Assembly: GCF_003633685.1 (NCBI RefSeq) | Contig: NZ_RBKT01000001.1 | Coordinates: forward strand, 7,564,001 to 7,628,000 | Length of the DNA: 64,000 nt | Direction of reading: 5' to 3' | Source of the DNA: Micromonospora pisi | Lineage (GTDB): Bacteria > Actinomycetota > Actinomycetes > Mycobacteriales > Micromonosporaceae | Shown: in pieces, positions 1 to 9,604 of the stretch | Position numbering within the stretch: the stretch's first letter is position 1 | Layout: every line of letters starts with the position of its first letter | Made by a program: the position numbers and the translations under genes | Notes under the pieces: model-generated | What the model saw: the letters and a program-made list of their open reading frames with translations, nothing else | What the model was told of the DNA's origin: nothing | Database searches by the model: none

Positions 1-1
1 C

Positions 2-1549
2 GGCGTGGTTCAGCGGACCGTCCGGCAACTCCGGTCCGACGTCGAGGACAAGCTCAACCGGTTGCCGCTGCCGTACTTCGACAAGCAGCCCAGGGGCGAG
101 CTGCTCAGCCGGGTGACCAACGACATCGACAACATCTCGACGAGTTTGCAGCAGACGCTGAGCCAGTTGCTCACCTCGCTGCTGACCGTGGTCGGCGTGG
201 TGGTCATGATGTTCGTGATCTCGCCCCTGCTGGCGCTGGTCGCGCTGGTCGCGGTGCCGCTGTCGGTCTGGGTGACCAAGCAGATCGCCAAGCGGTCGCA
301 GAAGCAGTTCGTCGCCCAGTGGAAGCACACCGGTGCGCTGAACGGCCAGATCGAGGAGGCGTTCACCGGCCACGAGCTCGTCAAGGTCTTCGGCCGGCAG
401 CGCGAGATCGAGGCGTCCTTCGCGGCCAAGAACGACGAGTTGTTCAAGGCGAGCTTCGGCGCCCAGTTTGTCTCCGGCATCATCATGCCGTCGATGATGT
501 TCATCGGGAACCTGAGCTACGTGGCGATCGCGGTGATCGGTGGCCTGCGGGTCGCCTCGGGCGCGATGAGCCTGGGTGACGTCCAGGCGTTCATCCAGTA
601 CTCCCGGCAGTTCACCCAGCCACTGACCCAGGTGGCGTCGATGGCGAACCTGTTGCAGTCCGGCGTCGCCTCGGCGGAGCGGGTCTTCGACCTTCTCGAC
701 GCCGAGGAGCAGAGCCCGGACCCGGTCAAGCCGGCTCCGCTCACCGACCGGCACGGCCGGGTCGAGTTCGAGCGGGTCTCCTTCCGGTACGAGCACGACA
801 AGCCGCTGATCGAGGACCTGTCGCTGGTGGCCGAGCCCGGTCACACGGTGGCGATCGTCGGCCCGACCGGCGCCGGCAAGACCACCCTGGTCAACCTGGT
901 CATGCGCTTCTACGAGCTGGACTCCGGCCGGATCACGCTGGACGGGGTCGATCTCACCGAGCTGCGCCGGGACACGCTCCGGTCGGAGATCGGCATGGTG
1001 CTCCAGGACACCTGGCTGTTCGGCGGCACGATTCGGGAGAACATCGCGTACGGCAACCCGGAGGCGAGCGAGGAGCAGATCCTCGCGGCGGCGAAGGCGA
1101 CTTTCGTCGACCGCTTCGTACGCAGCCTGCCCGACGGTTACGACACGGTGATCGACGAGGAGGGAAGCAACGTCAGCGCTGGTGAACGGCAGCTGATCAC
1201 GATCGCCCGTGCGTTCCTCTCCAACCCCTCCCTGCTGATCCTGGACGAGGCGACGAGTTCGGTCGACACCCGTACCGAGGTGCTGCTGCAACGGGCGATG
1301 GCGGCGCTGCGGTCGGACCGGACCAGCTTCGTCATCGCGCACCGGCTCTCCACCATCCGGGACGCGCACCTCATCCTGGTGATGGAGAGTGGTCGGATCG
1401 TCGAGCAGGGTACGCACGCCGAACTGCTCGCCGCCGAGGGCGCGTACCACCGGCTATACCACGCGCAGTTCTCCCAGCCGGCGATCGACGTGGACGAGGC
1501 GACGCCGCCTCCCGCCGTACCCGGCGCTCCGCTGCTGCGCCAACGTTAG
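2..1549 (+). CDS. ABC exporter half-protein, membrane plus ATPase domains (5' truncated by window)
   Basis: This is the C-terminal 515 or so residues of a fused ABC exporter subunit of the MsbA/multidrug type; the reading frame runs off the left edge, so the true start is not visible. The visible part opens in the second half of the transmembrane domain, with hydrophobic segments near residues 55-85 and 160-185. The nucleotide-binding domain follows, with Walker [10 protein letters not shown], a signature in the form VSAGERQ rather than LSGGQ, Walker B leading into LDEATSSVD, and the switch histidine in IAHRLST. Such proteins work as dimers in the cytoplasmic membrane, often as heterodimers, so a partner gene probably lies just upstream. 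The substrate cannot be read from the sequence. Confidence 0.93.
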   Translation, partial: GVVQRTVRQLRSDVEDKLNRLPLPYFDKQPRGELLSRVTNDIDNISTSLQQTLSQLLTSLLTVVGVVVMMFVISPLLALVALVAVPLSVWVTKQIAKRSQKQFVAQWKHTGALNGQIEEAFTGHELVKVFGRQREIEASFAAKNDELFKASFGAQFVSGIIMPSMMFIGNLSYVAIAVIGGLRVASGAMSLGDVQAFIQYSRQFTQPLTQVASMANLLQSGVASAERVFDLLDAEEQSPDPVKPAPLTDRHGRVEFERVSFRYEHDKPLIEDLSLVAEPGHTVAIVGPTGAGKTTLVNLVMRFYELDSGRITLDGVDLTELRRDTLRSEIGMVLQDTWLFGGTIRENIAYGNPEASEEQILAAAKATFVDRFVRSLPDGYDTVIDEEGSNVSAGERQLITIARAFLSNPSLLILDEATSSVDTRTEVLLQRAMAALRSDRTSFVIAHRLSTIRDAHLILVMESGRIVEQGTHAELLAAEGAYHRLYHAQFSQPAIDVDEATPPPAVPGAPLLRQR

Positions 1550-1551
1550 GA

Positions 1552-1606
1552 AGTAAGGAAGGGCCCCTTGTTAACGCTATGCGTTAACAAGGGGCCCTTC
1601 CTTACT
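1552..1606. terminator. perfect 26-bp palindrome, bidirectional terminator between convergent genes
   Basis: Two 26-base arms (1552-1577 and 1581-1606) are exact reverse complements around a 3-base loop, TAT. The stem contains GTTAAC and GGGCCC. It starts 3 bases after the stop of the ABC exporter and ends 10 bases before the stop of the convergent gene, so it can terminate transcription from both sides. The stem is far longer and more perfect than a terminator needs. Confidence 0.85.
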
Positions 1607-1615
1607 CTCGGGAAC

Positions 1616-4600
1616 TCAGGCGACCTGGGTCAGTCGCCACCTCTGGTTGGCCCCGCCGCCACAACCCCACTGGATCAGCGTGGCGCCGTCGTTCATCGAG
1701 TTTCCGTTGACGTCGAGGCACTGCCCCGAGTGGGCGGCCCGCAGCTCGTAGACGCCCCCGGACTGGGCCACCGGCTGCCACCGCTGACTCGCCGCGGTGC
1801 CGCACGGAACCTGGCTGACTCCGGTGCCGGCGGCGGTGGAGCCACCGGTGACCGCCATGCATTTTCCACTGTGTACGGCCTTGAGCTGCACCGTTCCGCC
1901 ACCGGCGTCGACCGCCTGCCAGCGCTGGTTGGTGCCACCGGTCGCCGCCCACTGGTGCACGACCGCGCCGTCGGCGGTCGACACCCCGGAGACGTCGGCC
2001 AGTTTGCCGCTGTGCGTGGCGGTGAGCGTCCAGGTCCGTCCGGCAATGCCCCCGGACGGCGTGGTGCCGACACCGGCCCCGCCGAAGGTGAACGAGTCGA
2101 CGTCGAAGTTGTTCCCCACCGACGACTTGAAGACCATGTACAGCTTGTGGGTGCCGGTCAGCGCGGTGACCGGTACGGCGGCCTGGGAGACGTACGTGTC
2201 CCAGCCGCCGGTGCTCGCCACCGGGGCGGTCGCGAGCAGTTGACCCGTGGGGGAGTCGGCCCGCAGTTCGATCGAGCCGCCACCGCTCGGGCTGGAGAGG
2301 CGGTAGCTGACCGAGGTGATGCCCTGCAGGCTCATCGGGTCGAACATGATCCAGTCGTTGTTGCTGACGTCGCCGATCCGTTTGCCACTCTCGGCGCCCG
2401 CCTGGTCGATCACCCGTACGCCGGACATGCCGGTGAAGTACTCCGCCTGCTTGTGTTTGGGTTGCAGGATCGTGTTCGCGTAGCCGGTCAGTCGGGCCAC
2501 CGATCCGGCACCGTTGTCCTGGTAGCGCGCGTTGAGCACGTAGTAGAGGTTGGCGCCGTCGGGGTGTCCGCCGAGCAGCTCCGTGGAGACGGTGCCGGAG
2601 CAGCCGGCGTAGTCGCTGGTCGGGTGCTGGTGGTCGTCGTGCCCGAGGGCGGGGTTCATGAAGACCTGGGTGCAGTTGACGGTGCCGTCCTCCGGGTCGG
2701 TCACCGACACCGTGTAGGCGACCTGTTGACCGAAGTCGAGCATGCCGCCGTTGGGTGGGCCGGTGATGGCGACCGTCGGCGCGGTGTTGCCGACCGTGAC
2801 GGGGACGTTGGCGAACGCGCTCTTGCCGGTGTTGTCGGTGACGGTCAGCCGGGCGGTGATGTTGCCGTTGCTGGTGTAGACCCGCGACGGGTTGGGCGCG
2901 GTCGAGTCGGTGCTGCCGTTGCCGTCCAGGTCCCAGGCGTACGTGATCACGTCGCCGGGGTCCGGGTCGTACGAGCCGGCGCTGGAGAACTGCACGGTCA
3001 ACGGGGTACGCCCGTTGTTCGGGGTGGCGGTGGCCTTGGCGATCGGTGACCGGTCGCCACTGGAGTAGTCGATCCGGTAGAGCCCGGAGTCGTTGTTGCC
3101 GCCGCCGAAGTTGGCTCCCCATTCCAGCAGGTAGAGCGAACCGTCCGGGCCGAAGCGCATGTCCATCGGCTTGTTGAAGAAGACGCCGGGCAGGAACGGG
3201 TTGATCTTCAACAGGCCGCCGTTGGCGTCGAAGTGGATCTCCTTGACGTAGTTGCGGGCCCACTCGTAGAAGAAGTGCACCCCGTCGTAGTACGCCGGGA
3301 ACTTGGTCGGCGAGGTGGAGGCGGCGTTGTAGCGGTAGACCGGTCCGCCCATCGGTGCGGCGCCGCCCTCACCCAGTTCCGGGAACTCCGGCGAGGTGCC
3401 GTAGCCGTACCACACCTGGGGCTGGACCAGCGGGGGCAAAGTGGTGAGGCCGGTGTTGTTCGGCGAGTTGTTGACCGGTGCGTTGCAGTTGAACTTCGCC
3501 CCGACCACGCCGGTGTCCGGGTTGTACGGCGCGTACGCCTGGTTGTTGCCGTGGCAGAACGGCCAACCGAAGTTGCCCGCCTGCTTGATCACGTTGATCT
3601 CGACCAGCCCTTCCGGGCCCCGGTTGGTGGCCGGCCCGCTGCGGTCGGGTCCGTAGTCGGCCATGTTGATCCAGCCGGTCTGCGGGTCGACCTGGAACCG
3701 GAACGGGTTGCGGAAGCCCATCGCGTAGATCTCCGGGCGGGTGTTCGCGGTGCCGGGGGAGAAGAGGTTGCCGCTCGGAATGGTGTAGGTGCCGCCCGGC
3801 TCCGGGTGGATGCGCAGGATCTTGCCGCGCAGGTCGTTGGTGTTGCCGGCGGAGCGGGCCGCGTCAAGGAACGACCTGCCGGAACGCCAGTCCAGCGGGG
3901 CGTAGCCCTGCCAGGCCGGGTCGTAGTTGGGTGGTGTGTCGTCGCCGACCGACAGGTAGAGGTTCCCGCCCGGCCCGAAGGCGACGTAACCGCCGGTGTG
4001 GCCCGGTTCCGGGTTGGTGCGGGACCGGTACGCCGGCACGTCGAGCAGGACCCGTTCGCTGGCCGGGTCGAGGGTGTCGCCGTTGACCGTGAACCGGGAG
4101 AGCCGGTTGATGTCGGTGGTCGCGGCCGACGGAGAGTAGTAGAGGTAGATCCAGTTGTTGGTGGCGAAGTTCGGGTCGAGGGCCATGCCGACCAGGCCGT
4201 CCTCACCTCCGGTGTAGACGCTCAACGTGCCCGAGGTGACCGTCGAACTGCTCGCCGGTTTGAAGATCTTCAACTGGCCGGCGCGCTGGATGTAGAAGAC
4301 CCGCCCGTCGGCGGCGATGTCGAGCGCCATCGGGTCGACGGTGTTCTCGTCGAGCGCGACCTTCTCGAAGTTGCCCCAGATCGTGCCGCCGCAGTCGCCG
4401 GGCTTGTCCCCGGCGGCCCACTGCACGCCGCCGAGCAGGTGCTGACGGAAGAGCGTCTCGCTGTACGAGGAGGCGGCGTGCCCCATCGCGGTGGTCCAGA
4501 CCCGGCCGCCCTCGGCCTCGCGGCACCAGGAGATCGGGTGGTCGGCGCCCATCGCCGCGCCGCCCGGGTTGTAGGTCCGCTCGTCGGCGGTGACCAGGAC

Positions 4601-5167
4601 GTGCACGTCACCGCGCGGATTGCGGTCGAAGTTGTACCACTCTTCGCTGCGGTTCCACCGGTCCGGTAGGCCGACCGTCGAGGGGTGTGCCCGGTCGGCG
4701 ACGTGTGCGGTGCCGGGCAGCACCCCGGGGGAGTGTTCGGGCATGTGGGCCCCGCCGTTGACGAGGTTGTCCCACCAGGGGAAGGAGCTCTCGATGCCCA
4801 TGTCGGTGGCGTTGTGGATGGCGGCGATGCCGCCGCCGGCGGCGACGTACCCCTGGATCGCCTGGCGTTGGGCGTCGTTGTCCCAGACCATGCCGGAGGT
4901 CTGGAACATGATCACCACGTCGAAGGTGGCGAGGTTGGCCGGGGTGAAGACCGCGGAGTCTTCGGACGCGACCACGGTGAACCCGTTCTCGGTCGCGAGC
5001 TGGTTGAACATGGCGATGCCGGCCGGGATCGAGTCGTGGCGATAGCCGGCGGTCTCGGAGAAGAGCAGTGCGCGGAACGGTGCGGCCGAGGCCGGCTGGG
5101 CCGGTAGGACGAGGAACGTGAGCAGTACGGCGATGGACGTGGACAGGGCTGAGAAACGGCGACGCAT
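1616..5167 (-). CDS. secreted ThuA / sorbosone-dehydrogenase-like / PKD / CBM6 / ricin-lectin protein
   Basis: An 1183-residue secreted mosaic enzyme. Residues 1-29 form a signal peptide (arginines, hydrophobic core, ASA-AP cleavage). Residues 30-255 match the ThuA trehalose-utilisation fold. Residues 270-715 form a glucose/sorbosone dehydrogenase-like beta propeller of the PQQ-linked type. A PKD domain lies near 720-805 (DPDPGD, YAWDLDGNG), then an Ig-like stretch, a CBM6-type module near 920-1045 and a ricin-type beta-trefoil near 1048-1183 with three QRW repeats. The start is set by GGAAGGAG 5 bases before ATG. The gene lies downstream of the sugar-importer operon on the same strand but has its own 214-base leader. 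It probably binds and oxidises or processes carbohydrate outside the cell; the real substrate is unknown. Confidence 0.92.
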   Translation of the reverse strand: MRRRFSALSTSIAVLLTFLVLPAQPASAAPFRALLFSETAGYRHDSIPAGIAMFNQLATENGFTVVASEDSAVFTPANLATFDVVIMFQTSGMVWDNDAQRQAIQGYVAAGGGIAAIHNATDMGIESSFPWWDNLVNGGAHMPEHSPGVLPGTAHVADRAHPSTVGLPDRWNRSEEWYNFDRNPRGDVHVLVTADERTYNPGGAAMGADHPISWCREAEGGRVWTTAMGHAASSYSETLFRQHLLGGVQWAAGDKPGDCGGTIWGNFEKVALDENTVDPMALDIAADGRVFYIQRAGQLKIFKPASSSTVTSGTLSVYTGGEDGLVGMALDPNFATNNWIYLYYSPSAATTDINRLSRFTVNGDTLDPASERVLLDVPAYRSRTNPEPGHTGGYVAFGPGGNLYLSVGDDTPPNYDPAWQGYAPLDWRSGRSFLDAARSAGNTNDLRGKILRIHPEPGGTYTIPSGNLFSPGTANTRPEIYAMGFRNPFRFQVDPQTGWINMADYGPDRSGPATNRGPEGLVEINVIKQAGNFGWPFCHGNNQAYAPYNPDTGVVGAKFNCNAPVNNSPNNTGLTTLPPLVQPQVWYGYGTSPEFPELGEGGAAPMGGPVYRYNAASTSPTKFPAYYDGVHFFYEWARNYVKEIHFDANGGLLKINPFLPGVFFNKPMDMRFGPDGSLYLLEWGANFGGGNNDSGLYRIDYSSGDRSPIAKATATPNNGRTPLTVQFSSAGSYDPDPGDVITYAWDLDGNGSTDSTAPNPSRVYTSNGNITARLTVTDNTGKSAFANVPVTVGNTAPTVAITGPPNGGMLDFGQQVAYTVSVTDPEDGTVNCTQVFMNPALGHDDHQHPTSDYAGCSGTVSTELLGGHPDGANLYYVLNARYQDNGAGSVARLTGYANTILQPKHKQAEYFTGMSGVRVIDQAGAESGKRIGDVSNNDWIMFDPMSLQGITSVSYRLSSPSGGGSIELRADSPTGQLLATAPVASTGGWDTYVSQAAVPVTALTGTHKLYMVFKSSVGNNFDVDSFTFGGAGVGTTPSGGIAGRTWTLTATHSGKLADVSGVSTADGAVVHQWAATGGTNQRWQAVDAGGGTVQLKAVHSGKCMAVTGGSTAAGTGVSQVPCGTAASQRWQPVAQSGGVYELRAAHSGQCLDVNGNSMNDGATLIQWGCGGGANQRWRLTQVA

Positions 5168-5340
5168 GCCGTCTCCTTCCGACGGGCGGCGGTGGTGGTG
5201 GTGCGACCGCTCGAATGCGCCGCCGAACAGGGGACCTTCCCCCGCGCATTCGTCTCGCGGTTCCAGGCTGACCCTAAAGATCTATCTATGTCAATGTCTT
5301 AATTTCCGCTGATGAGAGACGGTATGGGCAGCCGCCACCC

Positions 5341-5364
5341 GCCCGGCGCGACAACACGCCGGGC
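5341..5364 (-). terminator. GC hairpin after the isomerase gene
   Basis: GCCCGGCG and CGCCGGGC form an 8-bp stem with an 8-base loop, 17 bases past the stop of the epimerase gene on the minus strand. There is no T tract, which is usual for actinobacterial terminators. It separates the importer operon from the secreted ThuA-type gene. The remaining leader to 5168 is AT-rich around 5275-5305 and carries TTGACA on the minus strand (5289-5294), a possible -35 element, but no convincing -10 is seen. Confidence 0.5.
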
Positions 5365-5381
5365 CCACCGGACGCCCCGGA

Positions 5382-6263
5382 TCAGCGTCCCGCCGCTGCC
5401 GGCGTCTCCCGTCCGGCGAGCAGGGCCCGCAGGAAGGCAAGCCCCGCCGTGGCCAACTCGTCCTGGCTGGGCGCCAGCGGACGCCAGATCGCCGCCGCCG
5501 TCGCGATCGTACGGTTCTCCGAGGTGAACGACTCGATGCAGAGCGGGCCGGCGTACCCCACGTCGGCCAGCGCGGCGACGATGCCCGGCCAGTCCAGGTG
5601 GTCCGCTCCCGGCGCGCCCCGGTCGTTCGCGCAGACCTGCATGTGCGCCAACCACCGGCCGGCGGCCCGCAGTGCGGCCGGCAGGTCGCGCTCCTCGATG
5701 TTGAGGTGGAACGTGTCCAGCGCCAGGCCGAGGCCCGGGCTCTGCACCGCCTCCACCACCTCCAGGCCCTGCTCGACCGTGTTCACCAGGCTCGTCTCGA
5801 ACCGGTTCAGTGGCTCCAGCGCGAGCGTGACCTGCTGTGACGCCGCGTACTCGGAGAGTGGTCGCAGCCGCTCCACCAGCCGCCGGATCGTCACCCGACG
5901 GTCGGTCGGGTCGAGCGGCCAGGTCCGCCCGACCGGGGCGTAGACCGGACCGGCGACCACCCGCGCCCCGATCCGGGCCGCCGCCCGGACACAGGCCCGC
6001 AGATATTCGGCGGTCGCCTCGGCAACGTCCGGGTCGTCGGTCACCAGGTCCCGGCCGGGTGGCATGACCGCGCAGGTGGTGGCGGTGAGACCGAGCGAGG
6101 CAAGCAACTCTTCGGTACGCCCCGGATCCCAGTCACCCGGCGACTCGATCGGCAGCTCGATCGTGTCGAAACCCCAGCCGGCGATGCGTGGGGCGAGCAC
6201 CGCGAGCCGGTCGTCGGTGAGTGGGGAGACCCAGATCCAGGTGTTGGCGCCGATGCCGTACAC
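5382..6263 (-). CDS. sugar 3-epimerase/isomerase, D-tagatose 3-epimerase family TIM barrel
   Basis: A 293-residue TIM-barrel enzyme of the AP-endonuclease-2 / sugar isomerase superfamily. The metal ligands of D-tagatose/D-psicose 3-epimerases fall in order at nearly the classical positions: E150 (ALEPLNRFE), D183 and H186 (ALDTFHLN), H208 (HMQV) and E244 (CIESF). The N-terminal NTWIWVSPLTD also fits that family. GTG is chosen as start because GAAAGGAG lies 5 bases upstream; the open frame extends 14 codons further without a ribosome site. It is the last gene of the first importer operon, so it probably acts on the imported sugar by interconverting ketose C3 epimers. The exact substrate is unknown. 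Confidence 0.88.
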   Translation of the reverse strand: MYGIGANTWIWVSPLTDDRLAVLAPRIAGWGFDTIELPIESPGDWDPGRTEELLASLGLTATTCAVMPPGRDLVTDDPDVAEATAEYLRACVRAAARIGARVVAGPVYAPVGRTWPLDPTDRRVTIRRLVERLRPLSEYAASQQVTLALEPLNRFETSLVNTVEQGLEVVEAVQSPGLGLALDTFHLNIEERDLPAALRAAGRWLAHMQVCANDRGAPGADHLDWPGIVAALADVGYAGPLCIESFTSENRTIATAAAIWRPLAPSQDELATAGLAFLRALLAGRETPAAAGR

Positions 6264-6322
6264 GCCTGCTCCTTTCGGTGGTCCGGGGCCGGCGGCGGCA
6301 ACCACCGGCCCCGGAGGATCAG

Positions 6323-7516
6323 CTACTTACCGCCCCAGGCACCGGGGAAGCCGGGCATCTTCTCGCAGCCACAGAGCGCGTAGTGCAGCGGCGGCATGTC
6401 GGGCAGCACGTACTGCGCCAGGTTGGCGTCGGTGATGGTCGGCTGCGGCAGCACCCACTCCTTCGGCACCTGCTTGCCGGCGAGGATGTCCACCGCCGCG
6501 ATCACCGGCGTACGCCACTGGTACGTCGGGTAGGTGGCCGCGATCGCGGTCAGCTTCTTCTCCTGCCAGATCTTCAGGAAGTCCTGCTGGTCCTCACCGT
6601 TGATCGGCGGCACCTCGGCGCCGGCGTCCTCGAACGCCTCGATCGCGGCGACCGAGGTGGCTCCGGCGTCCATCCAGACGCCGTCGATCGAACCGAACCG
6701 TTCGATGTAGTCGTTGACGATCGTCTTGACCTTGGCCGCGTCGCCGTCGGTGAACTCGACCCCGACGACGTTGGCACCAGCCTGGTCGAAGACCACCTTC
6801 GCCGCCGACCAGCGGGTCTCCAACACGTCGACGCCGGGCAGGATGCGCAACGCGAGGATCTTGCCGCTCTTCTTGACCTTCTCCACCAGGAACTCGGCGG
6901 CGGTCGCGCCGAAGGCGTAGCCGCCGATCGGGTGGATGAAGGTGGTGGCGCAGTCGGTTTCCACACCCCGGTCGAAGACCACCACCGGCAGGCCGGCCGC
7001 GCACGCCTTCTCGACCGCCGGAGTGAGCGCCTTGGTGGTGTTCGGCGAGACGATCAGCGCGCTGCACTTGTTGCCGGCGATCAGCCCTTCGATGTCGCTG
7101 ATCTGCTTCTCGTCCTTGCCCTCGGCGTCGACCGCGGTGAGCGTGACCCCCGGGTGCAGCTTCGCCTCGGCCTGCATCGTGGTCCAGCCGACCTGCCGCC
7201 ACGGGTTGTTCACGGCGGCGTTGGAGAAGCAGATGTTGTGCGGACCGGGCTTGGTGAACTTCGCCGTGTCGGTCATCTGCGGGGCGATCGCCTGCAACCA
7301 GGGCGAGTCGGGTGGGCCGGTGGGACTCATCTCGCGTTGCTTGACCTGCTCGTCGTAGTCGGCCTGGACGAAGAAGGACGACTGGGCACCGGTGCCGCTA
7401 CCGGCCGGTCCGCCGTCGCCCTCCCCGTCGTCGGGGGCGGTGGAGTTGCAGCCGGCGAGGGCCAGCACCGCCGCCGCGCCGAGTGCGAGACGGCGCAGTG
7501 TGGTGGGGGAACGCAT
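6323..7516 (-). CDS. sugar ABC transporter substrate-binding lipoprotein
   Basis: A 397-residue periplasmic-binding-protein-like (type 1, ribose/galactose class) lipoprotein. Residues 1-22 are a lipoprotein signal with lipobox LAGC. A low-complexity G/D-rich linker follows, then the two-lobed binding fold (HNICFSN, IEGLIAGNKCSALIVSP, PVVVFDRG). The tail contains the unusual cysteine-bearing HYALCGCEK. It delivers sugar to the two permeases and ATPase encoded directly upstream. AAGGAGAAAGG precedes the ATG. Unlike the neighbouring ytf system, the binding protein here is encoded after the membrane components, with a 76-base gap that carries a small 6-bp hairpin (7578-7596). Confidence 0.92.
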   Translation of the reverse strand: MRSPTTLRRLALGAAAVLALAGCNSTAPDDGEGDGGPAGSGTGAQSSFFVQADYDEQVKQREMSPTGPPDSPWLQAIAPQMTDTAKFTKPGPHNICFSNAAVNNPWRQVGWTTMQAEAKLHPGVTLTAVDAEGKDEKQISDIEGLIAGNKCSALIVSPNTTKALTPAVEKACAAGLPVVVFDRGVETDCATTFIHPIGGYAFGATAAEFLVEKVKKSGKILALRILPGVDVLETRWSAAKVVFDQAGANVVGVEFTDGDAAKVKTIVNDYIERFGSIDGVWMDAGATSVAAIEAFEDAGAEVPPINGEDQQDFLKIWQEKKLTAIAATYPTYQWRTPVIAAVDILAGKQVPKEWVLPQPTITDANLAQYVLPDMPPLHYALCGCEKMPGFPGAWGGK

Positions 7517-7592
7517 CGGGCCTTTCTCCTTCCGGTTCAGGAAAATGCGTGGAGCTTCAGTGAGCGGTGGATTGGCTCTGACCCGTCGATGG

Positions 7593-8603
7593 TCAGCCCG
7601 AGCGGCGCATTCTGCGTGCCGCGTACGCGGCCGCGCCGATGATGATCACGCCCTGCACCACCTGCCGGAGCGACTGGGCAAGGCCGAACTGGTTGAGTAG
7701 TGAGAAGAGGGCCTGGAGGGTGAGCGCACCGGCGATCGCCGCACCGACGCTGCCCCGGCCCCCGCCGAGCACCGCGCCGCCGAGCACGACGGCGGCGATG
7801 GCCTGGAACTCGTACCCGACGCCCGCCTCGGCGGTCACGCCGGTGGCGCCGCCGAGCAGGACGCCTGCCACCACCGCGCAGAGCGCGGAGATGACAAACG
7901 CGGTGGTACGGACCCGACGTACGTCCACACCGGAGAGCGCGGCGGCGCGCTGGTTGCCACCGGCGGCGTACACCTGGTGGCCGAAGCGGCTGTGGCTGAG
8001 CAACCACCAGAGCCCCACCCCGACCGCGACCAGGATCAGCACCGCGTACGGCAGCATGGCCAGGCCGAAGACCCCTTCGACGCCCCGCCGGCCGAGTTCG
8101 CGGAAGTTGTCGGCGAGTGAGCCGCGCGGCGCGCCACCGGACCAGAGGAAGACGGCCCCGTTCAACACCAGCAACATGCCTAGCGTGGCGATGAACGAGG
8201 GCACCCGCAGGCGGGTGGTGACCAGGCCGTTGACCAGCCCGACCAGCGCACCCCCGGCGAGCAGCAGGAGGAGCAGCCACCAGGTGTGGCCGGCTTCGCC
8301 GTCGGAGAGCCGCGCGGCGACGACCACCACCGCGGTCACCAGTGCGCCGACGGAGAGGTCGAACTCCCCGGCGATGATCACATAGACCTGGCCGGCGGCG
8401 AGGATCGCCAGCGGAGCCGACCGGCGCAGGAAGTTGGCGAACGGATCGGGCTCGATGAAGACCGGGTTGCGCCAGGCCAGCACCGCGATCACCACGAGCA
8501 GGATGACCCAGATCGGTGGTACGGCCCGCAGCGCGGTCCAGACCCGCCGTCCGGTCGCGCCGCCCCCCGGTACGTCCCGCGCCGCTTTGTCGGTGACGGT
8601 CAC
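7593..8603 (-). CDS. ribose-type sugar ABC transporter permease
   Basis: A 336-residue polytopic protein of the RbsC/BPD_transp_2 family, with about 8-10 hydrophobic helices and family hallmarks such as GEFDLSVGALV and AVVLGGAVLGGGRG. The start is the GTG whose last bases overlap the TGA stop of the upstream permease (GTGA). An open frame continues upstream only as antisense-like GC shadow. With the next permease it should form a heterodimeric channel for the importer whose ATPase and binding protein flank it. Confidence 0.92.
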   Translation of the reverse strand: MTVTDKAARDVPGGGATGRRVWTALRAVPPIWVILLVVIAVLAWRNPVFIEPDPFANFLRRSAPLAILAAGQVYVIIAGEFDLSVGALVTAVVVVAARLSDGEAGHTWWLLLLLLAGGALVGLVNGLVTTRLRVPSFIATLGMLLVLNGAVFLWSGGAPRGSLADNFRELGRRGVEGVFGLAMLPYAVLILVAVGVGLWWLLSHSRFGHQVYAAGGNQRAAALSGVDVRRVRTTAFVISALCAVVAGVLLGGATGVTAEAGVGYEFQAIAAVVLGGAVLGGGRGSVGAAIAGALTLQALFSLLNQFGLAQSLRQVVQGVIIIGAAAYAARRMRRSG

Positions 8604-9604
8604 AGCCCCGCCTCGTCCCGCCGGGTGCGCCTCGCGTAGAGCGCCACCGCCCCGACGATGATCAGGCCTCGGATGAGGGTCTTGAGGAAGGCGTTCACCT
8701 CGTACTGGTTGAACACCTGGTCGATGACGGCCAGGATCAGCACCCCGGCGAGGGTGCCGGCGACCGTACCCCGGCCGCCGGCGAGTGCCGTACCGCCGAC
8801 CACCGCCGCGGCGATCGACTCCAGGTCGTAGCCGCCGTCGGTGCCGACCCACGGGGCACCCGAGCGCAGCCGGCTGACCAGGAACAGCCCGGTCAGTACG
8901 GCGGTGACGCTGCAGAGGACGTGTGCGGTGACGATGACCCGGGCGGACCGGACCCCGGAGAGCCGGGCCGCCTCCTCGCTGCCGCCCACCGCGTAGAGGT
9001 GGTATCCGAACCGGGTGTGCCGCAGCACCCACCAGGCGCCACCGACGACCGCGAGCAGCAGGATCACCGAGACCGGCACCGGTCCGACCGCGTTGTAACC
9101 CAGGCCCTGGAAGGCGCGGGGGACGGAGCCGGTGAAGTTGGTGAAGAGGGCGTTGAGGATGCCGCTGATCACCAGCGAGGTGCCCAGGGTGGCGATGAAC
9201 GCGTTCACTCTCAGCCCGGTGATGACCAGGCCGTTGACCAGCCCGATCAGGACGCCGAGGGCGAGTGTGACCAGCACCCCGAGCACCATCCGGTCCGGGT
9301 CGCCCTGCATCACGAAGGAGGCGACGACCGCGGTCATGCCGACTGTGTACGCCACCGAGAGGTCCAGTGAGCCGCCGATCAGGACGATGGTCTGGCCGAC
9401 CGCGACCAGCCCGAGCGCCACCGACCGGACGGCCAGGTTCTGGAGGTTGCTGACCGTCATGAACGCGCCGCCGTCGAGTTCGACCAGCAGCCAGGCGACG
9501 GCGAAGACCCCGCCGAGGACGAACCAGACCGGGGCGCTGGCGAAGCCGCCCCGGAGCAGCGGACCGGTCCGGTCCAGCGTGGGGGAGAGGGTCCGCGCGG
9601 TCAT
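8600..9604 (-). CDS. ribose-type sugar ABC transporter permease
   Basis: A 334-residue membrane protein of the same RbsC-like family as its neighbour. It contains IGGSLDLSVAYTVG and AVVGGTALAGGRGTV, the two conserved loops of ribose/xylose-class permeases. Its ATG overlaps the stop of the ATPase gene and its stop overlaps the GTG of the second permease, so the three are translationally coupled. The two permeases differ clearly in sequence, which suggests a heterodimer rather than a recent duplication. Confidence 0.92.
   Translation of the reverse strand: MTARTLSPTLDRTGPLLRGGFASAPVWFVLGGVFAVAWLLVELDGGAFMTVSNLQNLAVRSVALGLVAVGQTIVLIGGSLDLSVAYTVGMTAVVASFVMQGDPDRMVLGVLVTLALGVLIGLVNGLVITGLRVNAFIATLGTSLVISGILNALFTNFTGSVPRAFQGLGYNAVGPVPVSVILLLAVVGGAWWVLRHTRFGYHLYAVGGSEEAARLSGVRSARVIVTAHVLCSVTAVLTGLFLVSRLRSGAPWVGTDGGYDLESIAAAVVGGTALAGGRGTVAGTLAGVLILAVIDQVFNQYEVNAFLKTLIRGLIIVGAVALYARRTRRDEAGL

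Noticed and set aside
1568-3263. Long plus- and minus-strand ORFs overlapping the secreted ThuA-type gene
   Set aside because: Arg/Gly/Pro-rich products typical of off-frame reading of high-GC genes; the 1183-residue protein with recognisable domains accounts for the region.
5309-5316. CTGATGAG, the hammerhead ribozyme core
   Set aside because: No matching GAAA strand or three-stem arrangement nearby; a chance match.
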